From positions 4,420,001 through 4,484,000 of the forward strand of contig CM061098.1 of the NCBI GenBank assembly GCA_030770545.1: a stretch of 64,000 nt of DNA, given 5' to 3'. Origin of the DNA: Macropodus opercularis (Eukaryota; Chordata; Actinopteri; Anabantiformes; Osphronemidae). Under the pieces are notes generated by a model. That model was not told where the DNA came from and made no database searches. It was given only the letters and a program-made list of their open reading frames with translations. Shown here piece after piece: positions 48,702-61,281 of the stretch (its first letter is position 1; each line of letters starts with the position of its first letter). A program made the translations under genes and the position numbers.

Positions 48702-51700
48702 GTAAGTACACGATCTTATGTTGCTTGTGCATGAGTGAAAAGTGGTGCAATGCAGACTGAACATGTGAAAACCCCACCGGTTAAAAACACCCACGTACTC
48801 ATCACAAACATTTATGTATAGCTGCAAATACATTCGCATGCATGGAGATATGTGACTTCTTGTTAGTTTCTTCCCATCTTAAACACACCTTTCACTTCCT
48901 GTTGCTGCCCCTGCACTGACACACAGAGATTTGAATGATCAAGTGCATCCAATTCACACGTCGCCTTAGAATCTGCCACAGATATCGCCTCGCTCCGTGT
49001 GTGTGTGTCCGTCAGTTCACACCGAGGCTCCAGTCAACGGAGTGGAGGTGTCAGTGAGCACCACAACACCTCCTACGCACACACACCTGCGCGTTTATGA
49101 CTCTGTGTCGGAAGGACGGCAGGCAGACAGCTTTGCAGGAAGACATTCTTCCCTGTTTCTGCAGTGGAGAGTGTTTATGACTGTGCAGCAGGAGCCAGAG
49201 GTGATGCAGTCTGTGCGTTGTCAGGCTTTACAGGTGGATTTCAGGTGATGTAACGCAGCTTCCGGCTGCCTTCCGCTGATGAAAGCAGCATTTCTATACT
49301 TAGTATGATGTTAAATTCACACTGCTGCGCGTTCATCACTGATCACAGTGTAAAAGTGGACGGTAATGTTTCTGCTTTAATGTGAAAATCAATGTGGTGT
49401 CTCTGCAAAGGTCAGAGGTCAGGGGTGAGGGGAGGGAAGAGGTTAGGGGCCAAAATAGTTGTGTTAAAACTCACACAAGAGACGGCCGCTCGTGACGTGC
49501 CCTGGCACTTTAAAGTATTTATTGCAGCGCTCACCAAAAGTAAATACATCACATAATGACCTTTACCTGCAGCCACGTCAGGGAAAAAAAAAAACAGCCT
49601 TTAATGTTTAAAACAAAAAACCAAAACACTGCTGAGCTTAGACCCGTAATGGTGGCCCTGAATTATATACGTTTACCTAAGTGATGGTGAAGCGCATTTG
49701 AAAATGCTTGCGTGACAGGTCTCTGATGTCGTGCCTGTCAGGGTGAGGGGTGAGGGGTGAGAGGTCCTGGTGCTGAACCGCTGTGATTTATGGAGTTGCA
49801 ATGTGAAAAACATGTAGTCAGTTGTATGAGAATTCATGTCAAGCCATTCATGTACACTTTTGCAAAAAGAAGCTAGATTTAATTAAAAAAATGTGTTTAA
49901 TCCACTTTTGTTGAAAAGGCTTTAGGATTTTAGGGCGGTAAGATGTTGTTATTGGTTCCTCCAGTCTCCAGTCCATCTCATGTGGACTTTATTATGATTC
50001 TAATAAAGATAATTTCCAATAGTTTGAAAAATATGGTGCCCATGGACTTGGTGCTTGGTCGCTTGTAGAACAAAGTCATCATTATTATTTTAAAACACAC
50101 AAAGGATTTCTCCCTTGAAAACCAAAACTGTTTTGTGAACGAACGTAATCGTAAAATGAGTCATAACTGTAGAAGTAGTCCGTCATGTGCTTTACTTTAG
50201 TACCAGTAGTTATTTTGAAGGAGCAGGGGTCAATTATTTCAAATGGTGGATAACTGTTTTTTGGACTGGAGCTCTTTTTCCATTGGCGCACGTTGGAGTG
50301 AAAGTCAGGGTTTTGCTACCATTATCGCAGGGGTTAAAGGGTTGATGTCTGTGTCTTCTCCTGCACAGACTCTGCCTTGTGACCCTGCGACCTTCTGACC
50401 TCTTTTTGTTCTCTTCTTTCTTTCCACGTCTTGTACCTCAGCCAAAGGCTTTGGTAGCTTGATAACACTTCACTCCCTCTCCTCACGCTGTCCTCATCTG
50501 TCTCTGCTGCTGTCATCCCCGCTCTCGCTCAAACTCCCACACACACACACACAAATCTTTCTAGCTTATGCACTTCATCTGTCATTTTGTCTTCACACAC
50601 GTCTTAATGTTGGCCAACACCTTTCTCTCTCTCACTCCATCTTCTGCTCCTCTTTCCTAGTTGCCGTTTACGAGACAGCACTGGGCAGGTTTTAAAACGC
50701 AAAAGGCCTTTATTGTGCTAACTTTGCCAATTAGACTTAATGCTGAACAAAAAAAAAAATCAGGAGATATTAAAACAAAGTCTCTTTGAGGAATCCTTTG
50801 TTGTGATTCTCAGCGGCTAAGAAACCGTTGTCCGATGTCGTCTCCTACAAACGCAACGCTTCAAAACCGCTAAGACCTGTGACATTCAAAGGCCCCAAAC
50901 TTTACTGGATTATCTACGTAGAAGTTACAAAGAGATTTACAGCTGACAGACACTTCAACAGGTTAGAAATTAATGTGTAAGGTATTATTATTATAATTGT
51001 ATATTCCCCGTGGTCCATTGTGTCATCATTGCCTGAAAAATATACTAGTTTCATCACATTTTGTGTTCTTTGAGAGAAAATTTGGCTTTTGCTTTTGTTG
51101 TTCTTACTGTTTTTTCAGACCATTTTGCTCAACACAATGTGCGATTGTGGTCAGTCGGGGTCTGTTTCAGTCTGTGGGTTAATTGTTTGACACAAGCAAA
51201 TGAAAAGAACAATAAATCCAGCACAACAGTTCAACAGCTTTTGGGTGTTTACTGTTACATAAGCATGTGGCAATACATATTCAACAATGTGTCTAGTAAA
51301 GCCTGGATTTATGTTGTTTATTTGAGCTATTATTGTTGTTATTATTGTTTTTTAATGCATAGCTTATCAGTTTCGTTATTTATTTAATGATCGTAAATTG
51401 CCTATGCCTGTAACCCTGATAGTGCAGCGTTCTTCTTAGTGATGGTGCAACGAATAACCTACTAAGTCTTTTTTCCTGAAGTAATAGCACATTTATCCAT
51501 TGTCACGCAGATGCTAAATCCAAGAATGAATTGCCTCATAATCGCTTACTCCCACATCAGGCCCGTCAGTCTGCGGCTTTAATTAGTTTATTTCTCTGTG
51601 CCATAGACCTCCATCAATGTCCAAAAGTGATTAAAACCTCATCAACCAGATGCACTGTTCCCCCAAATGTTCTGGTTTGCTATATTTCTTACAGGCGTCT

Positions 51701-52506
51701 GGAGTAAGCGGGAGTCAGCTGTGCATACGCGGCCTCTCTGCACGAGATCTGCTCTTTTTTAACACAAACATGTCAACAGTACTAACAATTTCTCAACCAA
51801 GCGTTTCAGAATGGAGAAACGTGTTACCCATTGGCAAGGGAGGTCTACAGCACAGATGAAAAGGCTGAGACACATTACCCACGAGTAGAGGCAATTTATC
51901 GTTTAGTGATTTTATGGTGATGGTTGAAAATATGATTAACTTTGTAAATGAATGGACGAATGAATTTAAGACCTTCACAGAAATATATTGAAAATAATCT
52001 GGGAAAACATGGTTTTAATTCAGTTCGGGTGATTTTGTTTCAGCCATCTGCCTCGACCGGTTGTGGACAAGGTACAGTGAACAGAGAAATCTACACACTG
52101 GGAACATACAGGTCAGACAGTACCTGCAGAGAGGTACAGCGAGGAGAAGCATCTTTAACACAGGATTAAAAGACTCCAGAAAGTCCCAGTTACAGACGCA
52201 TACTGGCCTTCGAGGGCCTTCACCATGATAACCTGCACCTTAAAAGCACACAGGACGCAAAGCGCGATAACCTGTAGGTCGTGATGACAGGAAGCCAGAC
52301 TTTCTCACCAGTTTTACCGTTGAACCGCGAACCCGGTGACCTGCGAGCTAAAGCTCTCAGCTGGTTATCGATGACGCGTTCAACACAGAAGCGCGAGTCT
52401 GAGTGATTTATTACTGGGTTCTGACTGTGGTTTTCATCTGCAAACGGTTTTACTTCAGGTCAAACTATTTTATTTTCTTTATTCTCCCTCGTTTCCCTCT
52501 GTGCAG
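48702..52506 (+). other. slit3: slit3 intron 3
   Basis: A 3.8-kb intron with donor GTAAGT and acceptor TTTCCCTCTGTGCAG. It contains G-rich TGAGGGG-type repeats at 49420-49450 and 49739-49765, and a CpG-rich stretch at about 52300-52405 just upstream of exon 4. No other exon found. Confidence 0.85.
49739..49765. repeat. Short (GGGGTGA)n G-rich minisatellite
   Basis: Three to four units of GGGGTGA in tandem. A related stretch, AGGGGTGAGGGGAGGG, lies 300 bp upstream at 49421-49436. Both have runs of G that could form G-quadruplex structure. Confidence 0.75.
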
Positions 52507-52578
52507 GCGTCTGAACCGAAACAAACTCCAGTTTCTCCCGGAGCTTCTCTTCCAGTCCAACCCCAAACTAGGACGACT
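52507..52578 (+). CDS. slit3: slit3 exon 4: third LRR of domain D1
   Basis: A 72-nt exon after a strong acceptor (pyrimidine tract plus GTGCAG). The first G completes the leucine codon, then the product reads RLNRNKLQFLPELLFQSN followed by PKLGR and a split leucine, ending at donor CT|GTGAGT. The PELLFQSxPKL segment is characteristic of Slit3 (Slit2 has PELLFLGTAKL). The usual threonine or tyrosine before the final arginine is glycine here, a minor substitution. This is the last coding exon in the window. Cumulative coding length is 407 nt, or 135 codons plus 2 nt. Exon 5, which should encode a DLSENQIQ-type repeat, is beyond the window. Confidence 0.93.
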
Positions 52579-52685
52579 GTGAGTACACCTTTCTTGTTTT
52601 CTCATCTCCACATCCCGCAAACCTGCGCCTTCATCGCTCTCTCTCTCTCTTCTCTTGATGTGTTACCTGATCCGTTTGAAAACAT

Positions 52686-52790
52686 GGCCACGGCGCAGCG
52701 TCAGAACTTTCATCCAGGTTGAGGGTTCAAGTCCCGCGCCAGGTGACACAGTGCCGCTCTGTGCTCCTGTCGAGCAGTGGAAAAAAAGTG
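52686..52790 (+). repeat. tRNA-derived SINE fragment in intron 4
   Basis: GGTTCAAGTCC at 52724-52734 is a perfect RNA polymerase III B-box (GGTTCRANNCC). CGGCGCAGCGT at 52691-52701 resembles an A-box with two mismatches. The A-to-B spacing of about 33 nt is shorter than in a real tRNA. After the B-box, CCCGCGCCAGGTGACACAGT and GTGCTCCTGTCGAGCAGTGG look like the body of a common fish SINE. No cloverleaf can be completed, so this is a diverged SINE rather than a tRNA gene. Confidence 0.5.
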
Positions 52791-55700
52791 TGTGCGCGTA
52801 TGATTTTAAGAGGTGAAAGTGTGCCTGAAGTGAATGTTTTGTTTGGATCCATGAGGAATTTTTATTCGGGAGTAAGGAGTTTTTTCCCAGAGAATTCAGA
52901 GTGTAAGTGCAGGTCACACTGATGCAGGGAAGCCTCCCACTTGCCGTCCTTCTCGCTCCTCAGCTCGCATTCCCAGAGTTGCTCTCTCTCTCTTTCATTC
53001 CCTTGGTTTCGGTCCCTCCGGTGAATCCACCCTGTATCATTTTCTTTCCCTGTGCTTTCACTGACTAAAGTTTCCTATTTGTCTGATCCTCAGAGAGTCG
53101 CTGTCAGCTTAGGTTGAAGGTTGAAACACCTTCTAAACTTTATAGCTGTTTATATTGGGCTTCCTTCAGGTTCTGTGCTAGTGGTGCTGTAGATAGTGCG
53201 TATATATGCGTCTCCAGTGCCCCATTGCTATTACATGAGTCTGAAATCATTATTATGCACATTCCTGGGCTGTATATACGTATGCATGCTTGCATAAATT
53301 CACTGTATTGCATGTGAAAAGGTGTTAGGATTGTAAATACCAGCTCAGGGACCTTAAACTTCTCACTTCTCTCTTTGTCTTTTATACTGTTTCCATGAGG
53401 CAGAAACACCTTTAACCTTTGTTACATGTATAGTCTTGCCAAACCGAAGTTGAGCTGTGATCGTACTGACCAGCCTTGCAGGAGTGTCAGCGAACGTCCT
53501 GTGGCTATTATAACATTGTGCTGTGGGAAGGCACAGTGCTGTAGAGGTCAGCGAGAAGCATCTGGGGTCGCCCGGGAGCCTTGTGTGGCTTTGCGTGTTC
53601 TAACCGTGTGTGCGAGGGGTTTCTCCGGGTTCTCATGCAGTCAGGCTGAGTGGAGACTCTAAGCTGCCTGTAGGTACAGTGCGTTGCCTCTTCCATCAAT
53701 CCAACAGATTCAATAGATCACAGATCGTCATTTCCTATTTAAAGCATTTCTCGCTTTTGGCATCTAAACGTTTACTCTCAGTTTCAGAGCACAGTACGCT
53801 CACAGTAACGTCTGCGCTGATGACGATATTTTCTCTCAATATTGTCTCTTGCGTTGGCAGAGAAGCCGCAGTAAGATGAAATCTTCCCAGCGGGATACAC
53901 TGTGAAACCTCTATTTAAAACTCGAGACAGACGGATCGTGCGTTTCATATATTTGTGGTGTTGTCTGATTTACTGCTGAAGAAAGCAAACTAGACTGTTA
54001 TGGTCGAGAGCAAATTGTCATTTACGTCAACTGTGGCTTCCAGGATCACACACAGTCAAAAGGAGGAAACACACGCTGACAAATAACAACTCACACAAAC
54101 AAAAAGATTCACACACACATTTGCACATGCTCAGAGTGTTTACTTCTCCGTTCCAGCCTGGTTTTATTCATGAGTGACAGCCTTATTTTCTCCACCGCCT
54201 GGATTCTTATTCCATAAAACCCCTAATTGGGCTCGATTGCTCTTATTTATCACCGGTTGAATACGGGTCCCTACAGAGCTCTCTGAGACCTTGGTAAGTG
54301 AGTGGAAAGGGTGACCATGTTCCAAACTTAACATTATAAATCTCCTGTTCTTTATGTCCCGACTTTGCCATCAGCACAATCTAAATTACAGCGTCTGGAG
54401 TTTCCTCCTGCCCCTTTTTTTTTTTACTTTGCTCTCTTCTGCACTCTCTTTGTTTTTAATCCCATCTTTACTGTTTTCCTGTGAATTCAAGGAGCTTCTG
54501 AAAGGTGTCCAGACAGGAGACTGCGAGAGAAGGAGACATAGAGGTGGAGTATTAGGAGAGAAAGTCTGAAGGAGAGGATAACAGCAGGAGTAGACAAGGA
54601 GGTTTGCTGGTGGCTTTCTGGTTTGGGTTCGTAACCTTCCTCCCTGTCAGTCTCGGTTAGATATTAAATGATGGCAGTGTGATAGGAATTACCTCTTAAC
54701 CCTCCCATTAAAGCCCTGTGGTCTGAGGTTTGGAGACGGGAGCAGAGGGAAGGAGCTGGACCTGCAGAAAGGAAAAATAGGCATGGGTTAGAGTGGTGGG
54801 TTTGCTCTTGAAGATGGTGGGGCATTAGTGCAAGAGGTATCAGGCAGGATACAAGCGTTTACCAGAATCTTAGACTCCTCAGGAATCAGCGGAGCCGGTA
54901 TCAAAGGATCTGCCTCGTGGTAGAAAACTGAGCAGCGTGTGTCTGGTGAGCGTCTGACTATGAGAAATGAACACTAGGTTGTGGGAAGGTCATGTGAAGG
55001 GGCGACAGACGGATGGATTGGTGCTGGTGGAGGATGCAGAGAGCGGGTAGATGGAGTCTGCGGCATCGCTAGGTGCTCGGTGGGGGCAGGGGAGAGACAA
55101 AACGGAGATAGAGATGGAGAGAAAGACGGACGAACGGCTGGAGTCTGTGGCTTCCAGTATTTGCAATCTGTGGTCGTTTCCCCCCCACAGCTTTCTGAGA
55201 CTGTGGTCTCACAACACGCGCACGATGATGCAAGGCAGCGGATTTCAACTGATGGAAAAGTGGGGCCACTGGGCTTTGAATGGCTTATTAAAGTCATTGC
55301 TAAGTGACTTGATGGCTGTTAGTCTCCTGTCTCATAACGCTGAGCTTTCACTGAGTGTGTGCGAGAACGTGAGTTCACATCATTCAAACCAGCGGTTTAC
55401 TGCCAGAGACACTCGTTCTCCCCCATTAAAACAGCTCAGGTTACAGCTGATTGGTTGGCCTGAGAGGAAGAGGCTGCGAGGATGAAGACGAATGAGAGTC
55501 GCAATCGGACATGAGAAACATTTTGTCTTTTCTTTCACCACTAGCAATAACAGCGGCACCAGTGCAGCTTCAATTACTGAAGCATTGTCCAACGAATGAG
55601 GTGATTTTTGATGTTGTTTCGACATTTATGGACATAAAAGTACTGCGTGGTCGTACAGATGGAACCTCCACAGCTTCATGAGATTTACTGAAGTAAGACA

Positions 55701-56078
55701 GCAGCAGATTATTAATGAAAATCAGACCTGTGTGTTTGAAGCTCTTCCTCTTCTCAGACAGTGATGCTGTCCTCCCTGGGTGCTTCACATCACAGCAGGG
55801 ATACCAGCAGTCAGGCACGCACGCCTAAAAGGTTTTTTGGAGGCTTAATGGACAGAGAAGTGAGTTTATATCCAGAGGGAGGCTGGTGAGAGATTTTATC
55901 CAATCAAAGTGTCCTTGAGAGTGATGCTTCATCTCTACGTGTTCACTCACTGTGGGTCCGCCTGGACTCACAGCTTCAGGTAAACACGCAAGAAGTTAAG
56001 AGCTACAGCGGCTAAAGCATTAAGAAAAATGAAACGAGCGCTGAGGCCAACAGAGCCAACAGAACCATAGCGTTTCTC

Positions 56079-56130
56079 TTGAGCAAGGCACTTAGCGTCC
56101 AGTAAGCAGAGCTTGTAGTTGTGAAAGGAC
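56079..56130 (+). repeat. Possible SINE body fragment
   Basis: TCTTGAGCAAGGCACTTAGC matches the TTGAGCAAGGCACTTAACC segment present in the bodies of many fish SINEs. No tRNA-like head is seen upstream. Weak evidence. Confidence 0.35.
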
Positions 56131-56920
56131 GACTGTAATGCTCCTCGGTAGTTACTGTAAATACAACTTGGAAGGAGAGAGGAGGCCGAAGGCAGCAGAG
56201 GTCATTTGAGATGTCTTTTCCTCCAAATTGACTTAATGGAGAAAGACGAGGAGTTTGCCTTTAATCTTGGCTAATTGTCCATTTAGAGGCGGCTGCTATA
56301 CGTTACCTGCTGGAATGCTATGGTTAGTGTTACAGGAAGTGTGTCCTGCGACCGGCTGCGGCGGAGGGGCTGCAGTGGCGAGAAAGGTCTGGTGTGAGGG
56401 GGTGAACGCAAACCGCAAAACGTCTCTGTCCTCTGCTTCACTCATTCATCATTCTGTTCCATATACCTGCTGTTTCACACGCCCACACACACAAGGAATT
56501 TTGATTGTTCTGCAAGTGTAAGTTTGTTTTCTTGTCTCTAAGCTCCAGACCCTTTGTTTGGTTTTCACACCAGTGAGTGATGGAGAGAAACAAATAAGCC
56601 TCGAACACAGTGAGACACACAGGAGCACGCTCTCTGCGACGCGCCGCCCCCCGTTGATTTAACGGGCGCTGGATGCAGGACGGCAGGTCTGCATGTGGGG
56701 CCCAGAGTGTGAACGTGTTGGTGCGTAGCAGACTTTATTCTGAACCACACACCCTCGACAGAGCTTCCTAATAGTTAAACCTGCCTCAAGTTCAAACCGT
56801 GATGTGCAGAGAGAAGCGGGAATCCTGAGAGGAGAGAAGATGTTTTCAGAGATTAAAAATAAGCAGGAGAAAACGATAAAAAAATACCGTTAAGCATTTA
56901 AACCTGCAGTCCACACTTTC

Positions 56921-56955
56921 CAGCATTTAAAGCATTTGTCTTGCTTTAAATGCTG
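56921..56955. repeat. Perfect inverted repeat (hairpin) in intron 4
   Basis: Arms CAGCATTTAAAGCA (56921-56934) and TGCTTTAAATGCTG (56942-56955) pair perfectly over 14 bp around a 7-nt loop. A related word, AAGCATTTAAA, occurs about 30 bp upstream. The structure is too short for a canonical pre-miRNA. Confidence 0.85.
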
Positions 56956-57699
56956 TTCGGGGTTTGCTTTGTGCCTGGGTCTCACTAAAACCTGCAAATG
57001 TGTGAACAAGAATGCACGAGTAAAAGTTGCCCATTGTTTGTGTGTGAGCCCGAGTGTCGTCCTGCAGCAGCACCTTTCCCTTTGCGTTGCCTCGTTCAGC
57101 AGCGAGTCGTCTACTGCAGCTAGATCGCTGCAGGGCCAGAACCTATGAAACGTTCGTGTGAGGCTGCAGACCTGTAGATTTTTTTTTTTATTTGGCAAAG
57201 AATTTTTATATGCACTAACACAGCACAGAGGCTGCATGTGGTAATAATTTAACCTTGCAAATAAAGGTGAGTTGGTAATACCCAAAGTTAAAACTCACAA
57301 ATTCCCCCTGACGTGTTTACAGAGATGTGTATGAGGGCGCGTACAGTATGTGATTGTGATTCAGGCGGCCTGTCTGTACGTGTGAAATGAGGGTAAACAG
57401 TGTATGTATGAATAAACAGTGCGTAGTGTGTCTTCCTCTGCAGGGTCTTCAATGCCAGATCTGTATACACGGTTCAGTAATTTGTGTCTCTGCTTTCCTT
57501 TATGTTTGTATATGACTTGCATTTGTTTGCACATGTCTTCTTATATACACGTCTCCCGCTTTGCCTGTATGTGTGTGTCTCTCTGTGCATATAAGAACTG
57601 GCAAACCTGATAGGGGCCGACGCGCTCACACAGTGTTTTTCTAATCACAATTTAGGTTTACATGAGAATGTTAATCGAAAGCAGACTTGGCCTCGCTGG

Positions 57700-57890
57700 A
57701 AAGCTGCAGGAGGAGAGGGAGAAGGACAGGGGAAGGATGAGAGGAGGGTGGAACACCGGGAGATAAATGCTGAGGCGTGACGGGTGCATGAGTTGCAGGA
57801 TGAGAGTAAGAGGAGAAGAAAGGAAACGAGCGGGTGACAGGTGAGGTCACGGCAGGGAGAGACAGGTAGGGATGAGGACAAGGCAGGATC
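57700..57890. repeat. Purine-rich tract in intron 4
   Basis: An A/G-biased + strand with GGAGGAGAGG, GGGGAAGGATGAGAGG and similar words. It explains Ser/Pro-rich frames on the minus strand. Confidence 0.6.
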
Positions 57891-58064
57891 AAATGAGAAA
57901 TGGGAAACTAGGGCAGCTGAGACCCTCTTAGGAGAATGGAAGCTTTTGTTGGTTGTTGACCTGCTTTTTTTCTTTCTTACAGAATGGTCTAATGATCTGG
58001 CTTTGATTTGAGATGCTTTATTTTTCCTAAAGGATGTTTTAAAAACCTGGCAGCAGATCTCTGG

Positions 58065-58088
58065 CCTGTGTGTGTGTGTGTGTGTGTG
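58065..58088. repeat. (TG)n microsatellite in intron 4
   Basis: About 11 TG units. Confidence 0.92.
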
Positions 58089-58819
58089 GCGTTGTGTTGT
58101 ATTCTGTTTCAGTAGTAGAAGCCCACTGGATTTTCAAGCCCACTAAACTTGATCACTAACAAATGTCATGACACTATACAAACATATTTCCTGAACAAAC
58201 CCCGCTGCATTTTTTATAGCGATCTCGCGTCTTAAGACAACTTTAGGCAGTTGTCATAACGATGATCACGACACTCGCTATTCTCATTTTCCCAATCGAA
58301 GCGCAGGAGCACACTGACGTATGCACATTCAAGCCCAGAACAGACATTTACAGTATAAGTACAAGCAAATCTGTGGTTTCAGAACATGTCATGAATCCCA
58401 CAGACTTTTTAAAAGAGCAAACCTTCTGCAGCTGTTAGAGTATAAGGCCGTTTGCGGGTAAAATATTAGCCCCGTTTATTACCCGGCGGATGCAGGGATC
58501 GTAGGTAGTGTTTAATAGATACCATGTTTTACTTCCAAGCTATTAATCATGCCGCTTTTCAAGTGGGGGCTGTTTAATATAAAAATAAATCTCTGCACGT
58601 GTAGAAGGTGAAACCTGACCTGCTGTTGTGGAGTTATGGTGATGTCATCTGAGGGTGTCTGTCGCCAATCTACTGATGAATTCTGGGAAACAGTGTTTCC
58701 AGATTATTTACAGTGCAGTGACGCGCAGCCTTACACTCGGTATAAATCGAAGCTCCAGCTCAGTGTTGGGTCAAAAACCTCCTGATACCTGAGGGTGAAC
58801 GCTTCCCCTAAGAATTACG

Positions 58820-59010
58820 CCCATATTGGATGGCACCATATCTCACAGTCTACACGTAGTGTCAAGAATCAGTGGCATTGCAGAAGGTAAAGTGCCTTTT
58901 ATGTCGCTAGGGAGCGGAGAACAAGACAGTGATGGATGGGCTTGTAGCGTGCCTGACTTTCATACAAGAGACCAGAGTTTATGTTCTGTTTCAGATCTAC
59001 AATTAGTGTT
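58820..59010 (+). repeat. Possible dispersed repeat with tRNA-like segment
   Basis: TTGGATGGCACCATATCTCA is followed by GCAGAAGGTAAAGTGCCTTT and by TTTCATACAAGAGACCAGAG. The last part is loosely like the anticodon-arm to B-box region of a tRNA-derived element (CAAGAGACC-GGGTTC). I have only a vague recollection of this as a fish repeat. Confidence 0.25.
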
Positions 59011-61117
59011 TGCTCGAATGAAATATATCCCTAATATTTACCAGTACGAATATTAAATAAAGGATCGTGTTACTGTCAGGTGCCACTGGAGGCACAAGGC
59101 TTTAACTATAGGCAGAAATCTTGAAACCTGTATTTCATTACAGAGAATCAGCTGATAATCAACGGCCCGCACTTACTATTAATCTGTGCTCAGCTAGTTA
59201 AGACTCGTTGAATTTGGTTTCTGTTAGTGAAATCAGTTGAGACATGTTTATGATCATGCCCTGTATATTTTCAACCACCTTAACTAGCCTTTAGATAAGG
59301 AATCGCTCCGTTTTTTCCGAATTCACATGCCTGATGAAACCACTTCTTAAGTTTTAAACCCGCCTCAGACTCTCACACATGTTGTATTACGTGATTAACT
59401 TTAGGGTTTAGTGAATGAAAGTCCACAGGAATGTTTGGGTTCCTGCGTATGTGTGCGATTGCGAGTAACATTTTCGCTCCGTGGGAGGTCCACATAACTA
59501 CTGCGTTCTTTGTTGACCATTATTATGGCTACAGACTAAATGGCTGAACTGGCTAATGTCACACACGTACACACACACACATGAGGACGCACATGTAGGT
59601 GCCTACAGGGTCGCGCTTTCTGTGTTTTGGCCTACAAGTGAATGTGCGTGAACGTGCGTGTCTGTGTGTGTCAGCAGTGAGACTTGTGATTTATATTGTT
59701 TAAGTAAAGCCTGATTGTTACAAATGAACCTAAACTGTTATTACTGCTGTGGTGTAATCACACTCGAACACGCGCACAAACTGAGCCACAAACACGCTGC
59801 ATCCCGTGATCGCGGACACACATTCACAGAACCACTGCACACGTACACATGGAGCCCACGCAAAAAAAACCAACCCGGCTCTGTCGTTCGCCGCTTTGGC
59901 TGTCGCACAAACACGCTCACGTAAACGCTGGGCTCTCGCTTTTCTTGCGTTACAGAAACTTCACAGCTGATGTGAAGTAGGCAGCGCAAGCCCTCTTGTG
60001 TTCTTACTTGCTCTGTGATGGATAAATAAATGAACGAATGAACGGAGGGTTTTTCCACTTTCATAGAATAATCAAAGTCAACCTCATGTTACTTTAGGAC
60101 ACACAAACATTATTCAATTAGCTTCTCCTAAACTGCAGTATCATGCCGTGATCAGCGACTGAACCAAAGTTTGCCTGTTTGTCATTATGTTACTATGGTG
60201 TTACATGGCCGCCTATAAAAACTTAACTAACTCTGGAAGCTTTTACATCATCCATGTACTATTGCTGATGAGTCAACAGCATAAATAACTATCAGAAGAT
60301 GCTACGTTTTAACATCGTTGCTCATGGCTGCATTGAGGTTGAAACATTAGAATCAACATTACAAATCTCACCACCAAGACGACTGGCATCTTCCTCCCGG
60401 ACCAGAACTCAGCGTCGTGTGCCATCCCGTCCATTTGGATGGAAACCAGTTGGATTGCTCTTACGTTAGCAGTGAGGGCTGCTCCAGCGCAACTAGACAC
60501 CGAGATTTCACAATTTCTAAAAGTAAACTGTTTACAATACGTCAGCTTCTATTAGCGATCGTTATCCTTTCAGCGCCTCGCTTGAAAAACGGTGCACATT
60601 GTAACTTAACATTGAGTGTGAGGAACAACGGTTGTCTAAGCAGCAAATTAAGGGACAACCTGAACACAGTGGACGCTTAAACGCTCCCACACGCGTGGTG
60701 CAGACAATGTAAACCCACACAATGGCAGTGCCTCAACGTGTATTTGTACAGGTTGACATACAGCGATATGCCAGCGGAGTAATTTAAACCCACTGAGCTC
60801 TGTGACTGGCACATTCCAGCTGGAGCACCTTGAATGCCTCTTTCTGTGCAACGTGTTTATAAAGTATTTCAGAAAAAACATAGTCGCGTCTCCATGACTC
60901 CTTGGGTTAAAGCTTAAAACAGTAAAACGGCATTTGTGTTTTTGTTCATTAGTCTTTCTGCAGTCAATGCCACAAAGCTGATAGACGTGAACTGTTGATA
61001 ATAGATCTCAGACAATATACAGTAGCGCAGAGAAAACACTGCACTGGCTGTGAAACACACATCAGGCGCTATGCCAATACAAAAACACTGACGTCTTTCT
61101 CTCAATGAGCACTACAA

Positions 61118-61131
61118 CCACCAGGGGTGCG
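61118..61131 (+). promoter_or_regulatory. CTCF-like motif in slit3 intron 4
   Basis: CCACCAGGGGTGCG differs from the common CTCF form CCACCAGGGGGCG by one substitution in the core (T for G). Candidate only. Confidence 0.28.
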
Positions 61132-61263
61132 AAGAGTCGGCGGTGGCACAGATGTGCACATTTATTGTATAGAGAGTGTGACAGAAAGACAGACATGGAA
61201 AGAAGCAAGACAGAGAACCGGAACAGGAGAATAACGATGTGAAATGAAAGACTCAGCAGCAGT

Positions 61264-61281
61264 AGAGAGAGAGAGAGAGAG
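61264..61281. repeat. Short (GA)n microsatellite
   Basis: About nine GA units within a purine-rich stretch. Confidence 0.85.

Noticed and set aside
52686..52760. Possible tRNA gene based on a perfect B-box
   Set aside because: The A-box is degenerate, the A-to-B spacing is about 10 nt too short, and no acceptor stem or cloverleaf can be drawn. The downstream sequence looks like a SINE body.
55051..55485. 144-codon + strand frame in intron 4, with overlapping frames on both strands
   Set aside because: Mutually overlapping frames with no domain and no acceptor/donor pair giving an LRR unit. Not slit3 exon 5.
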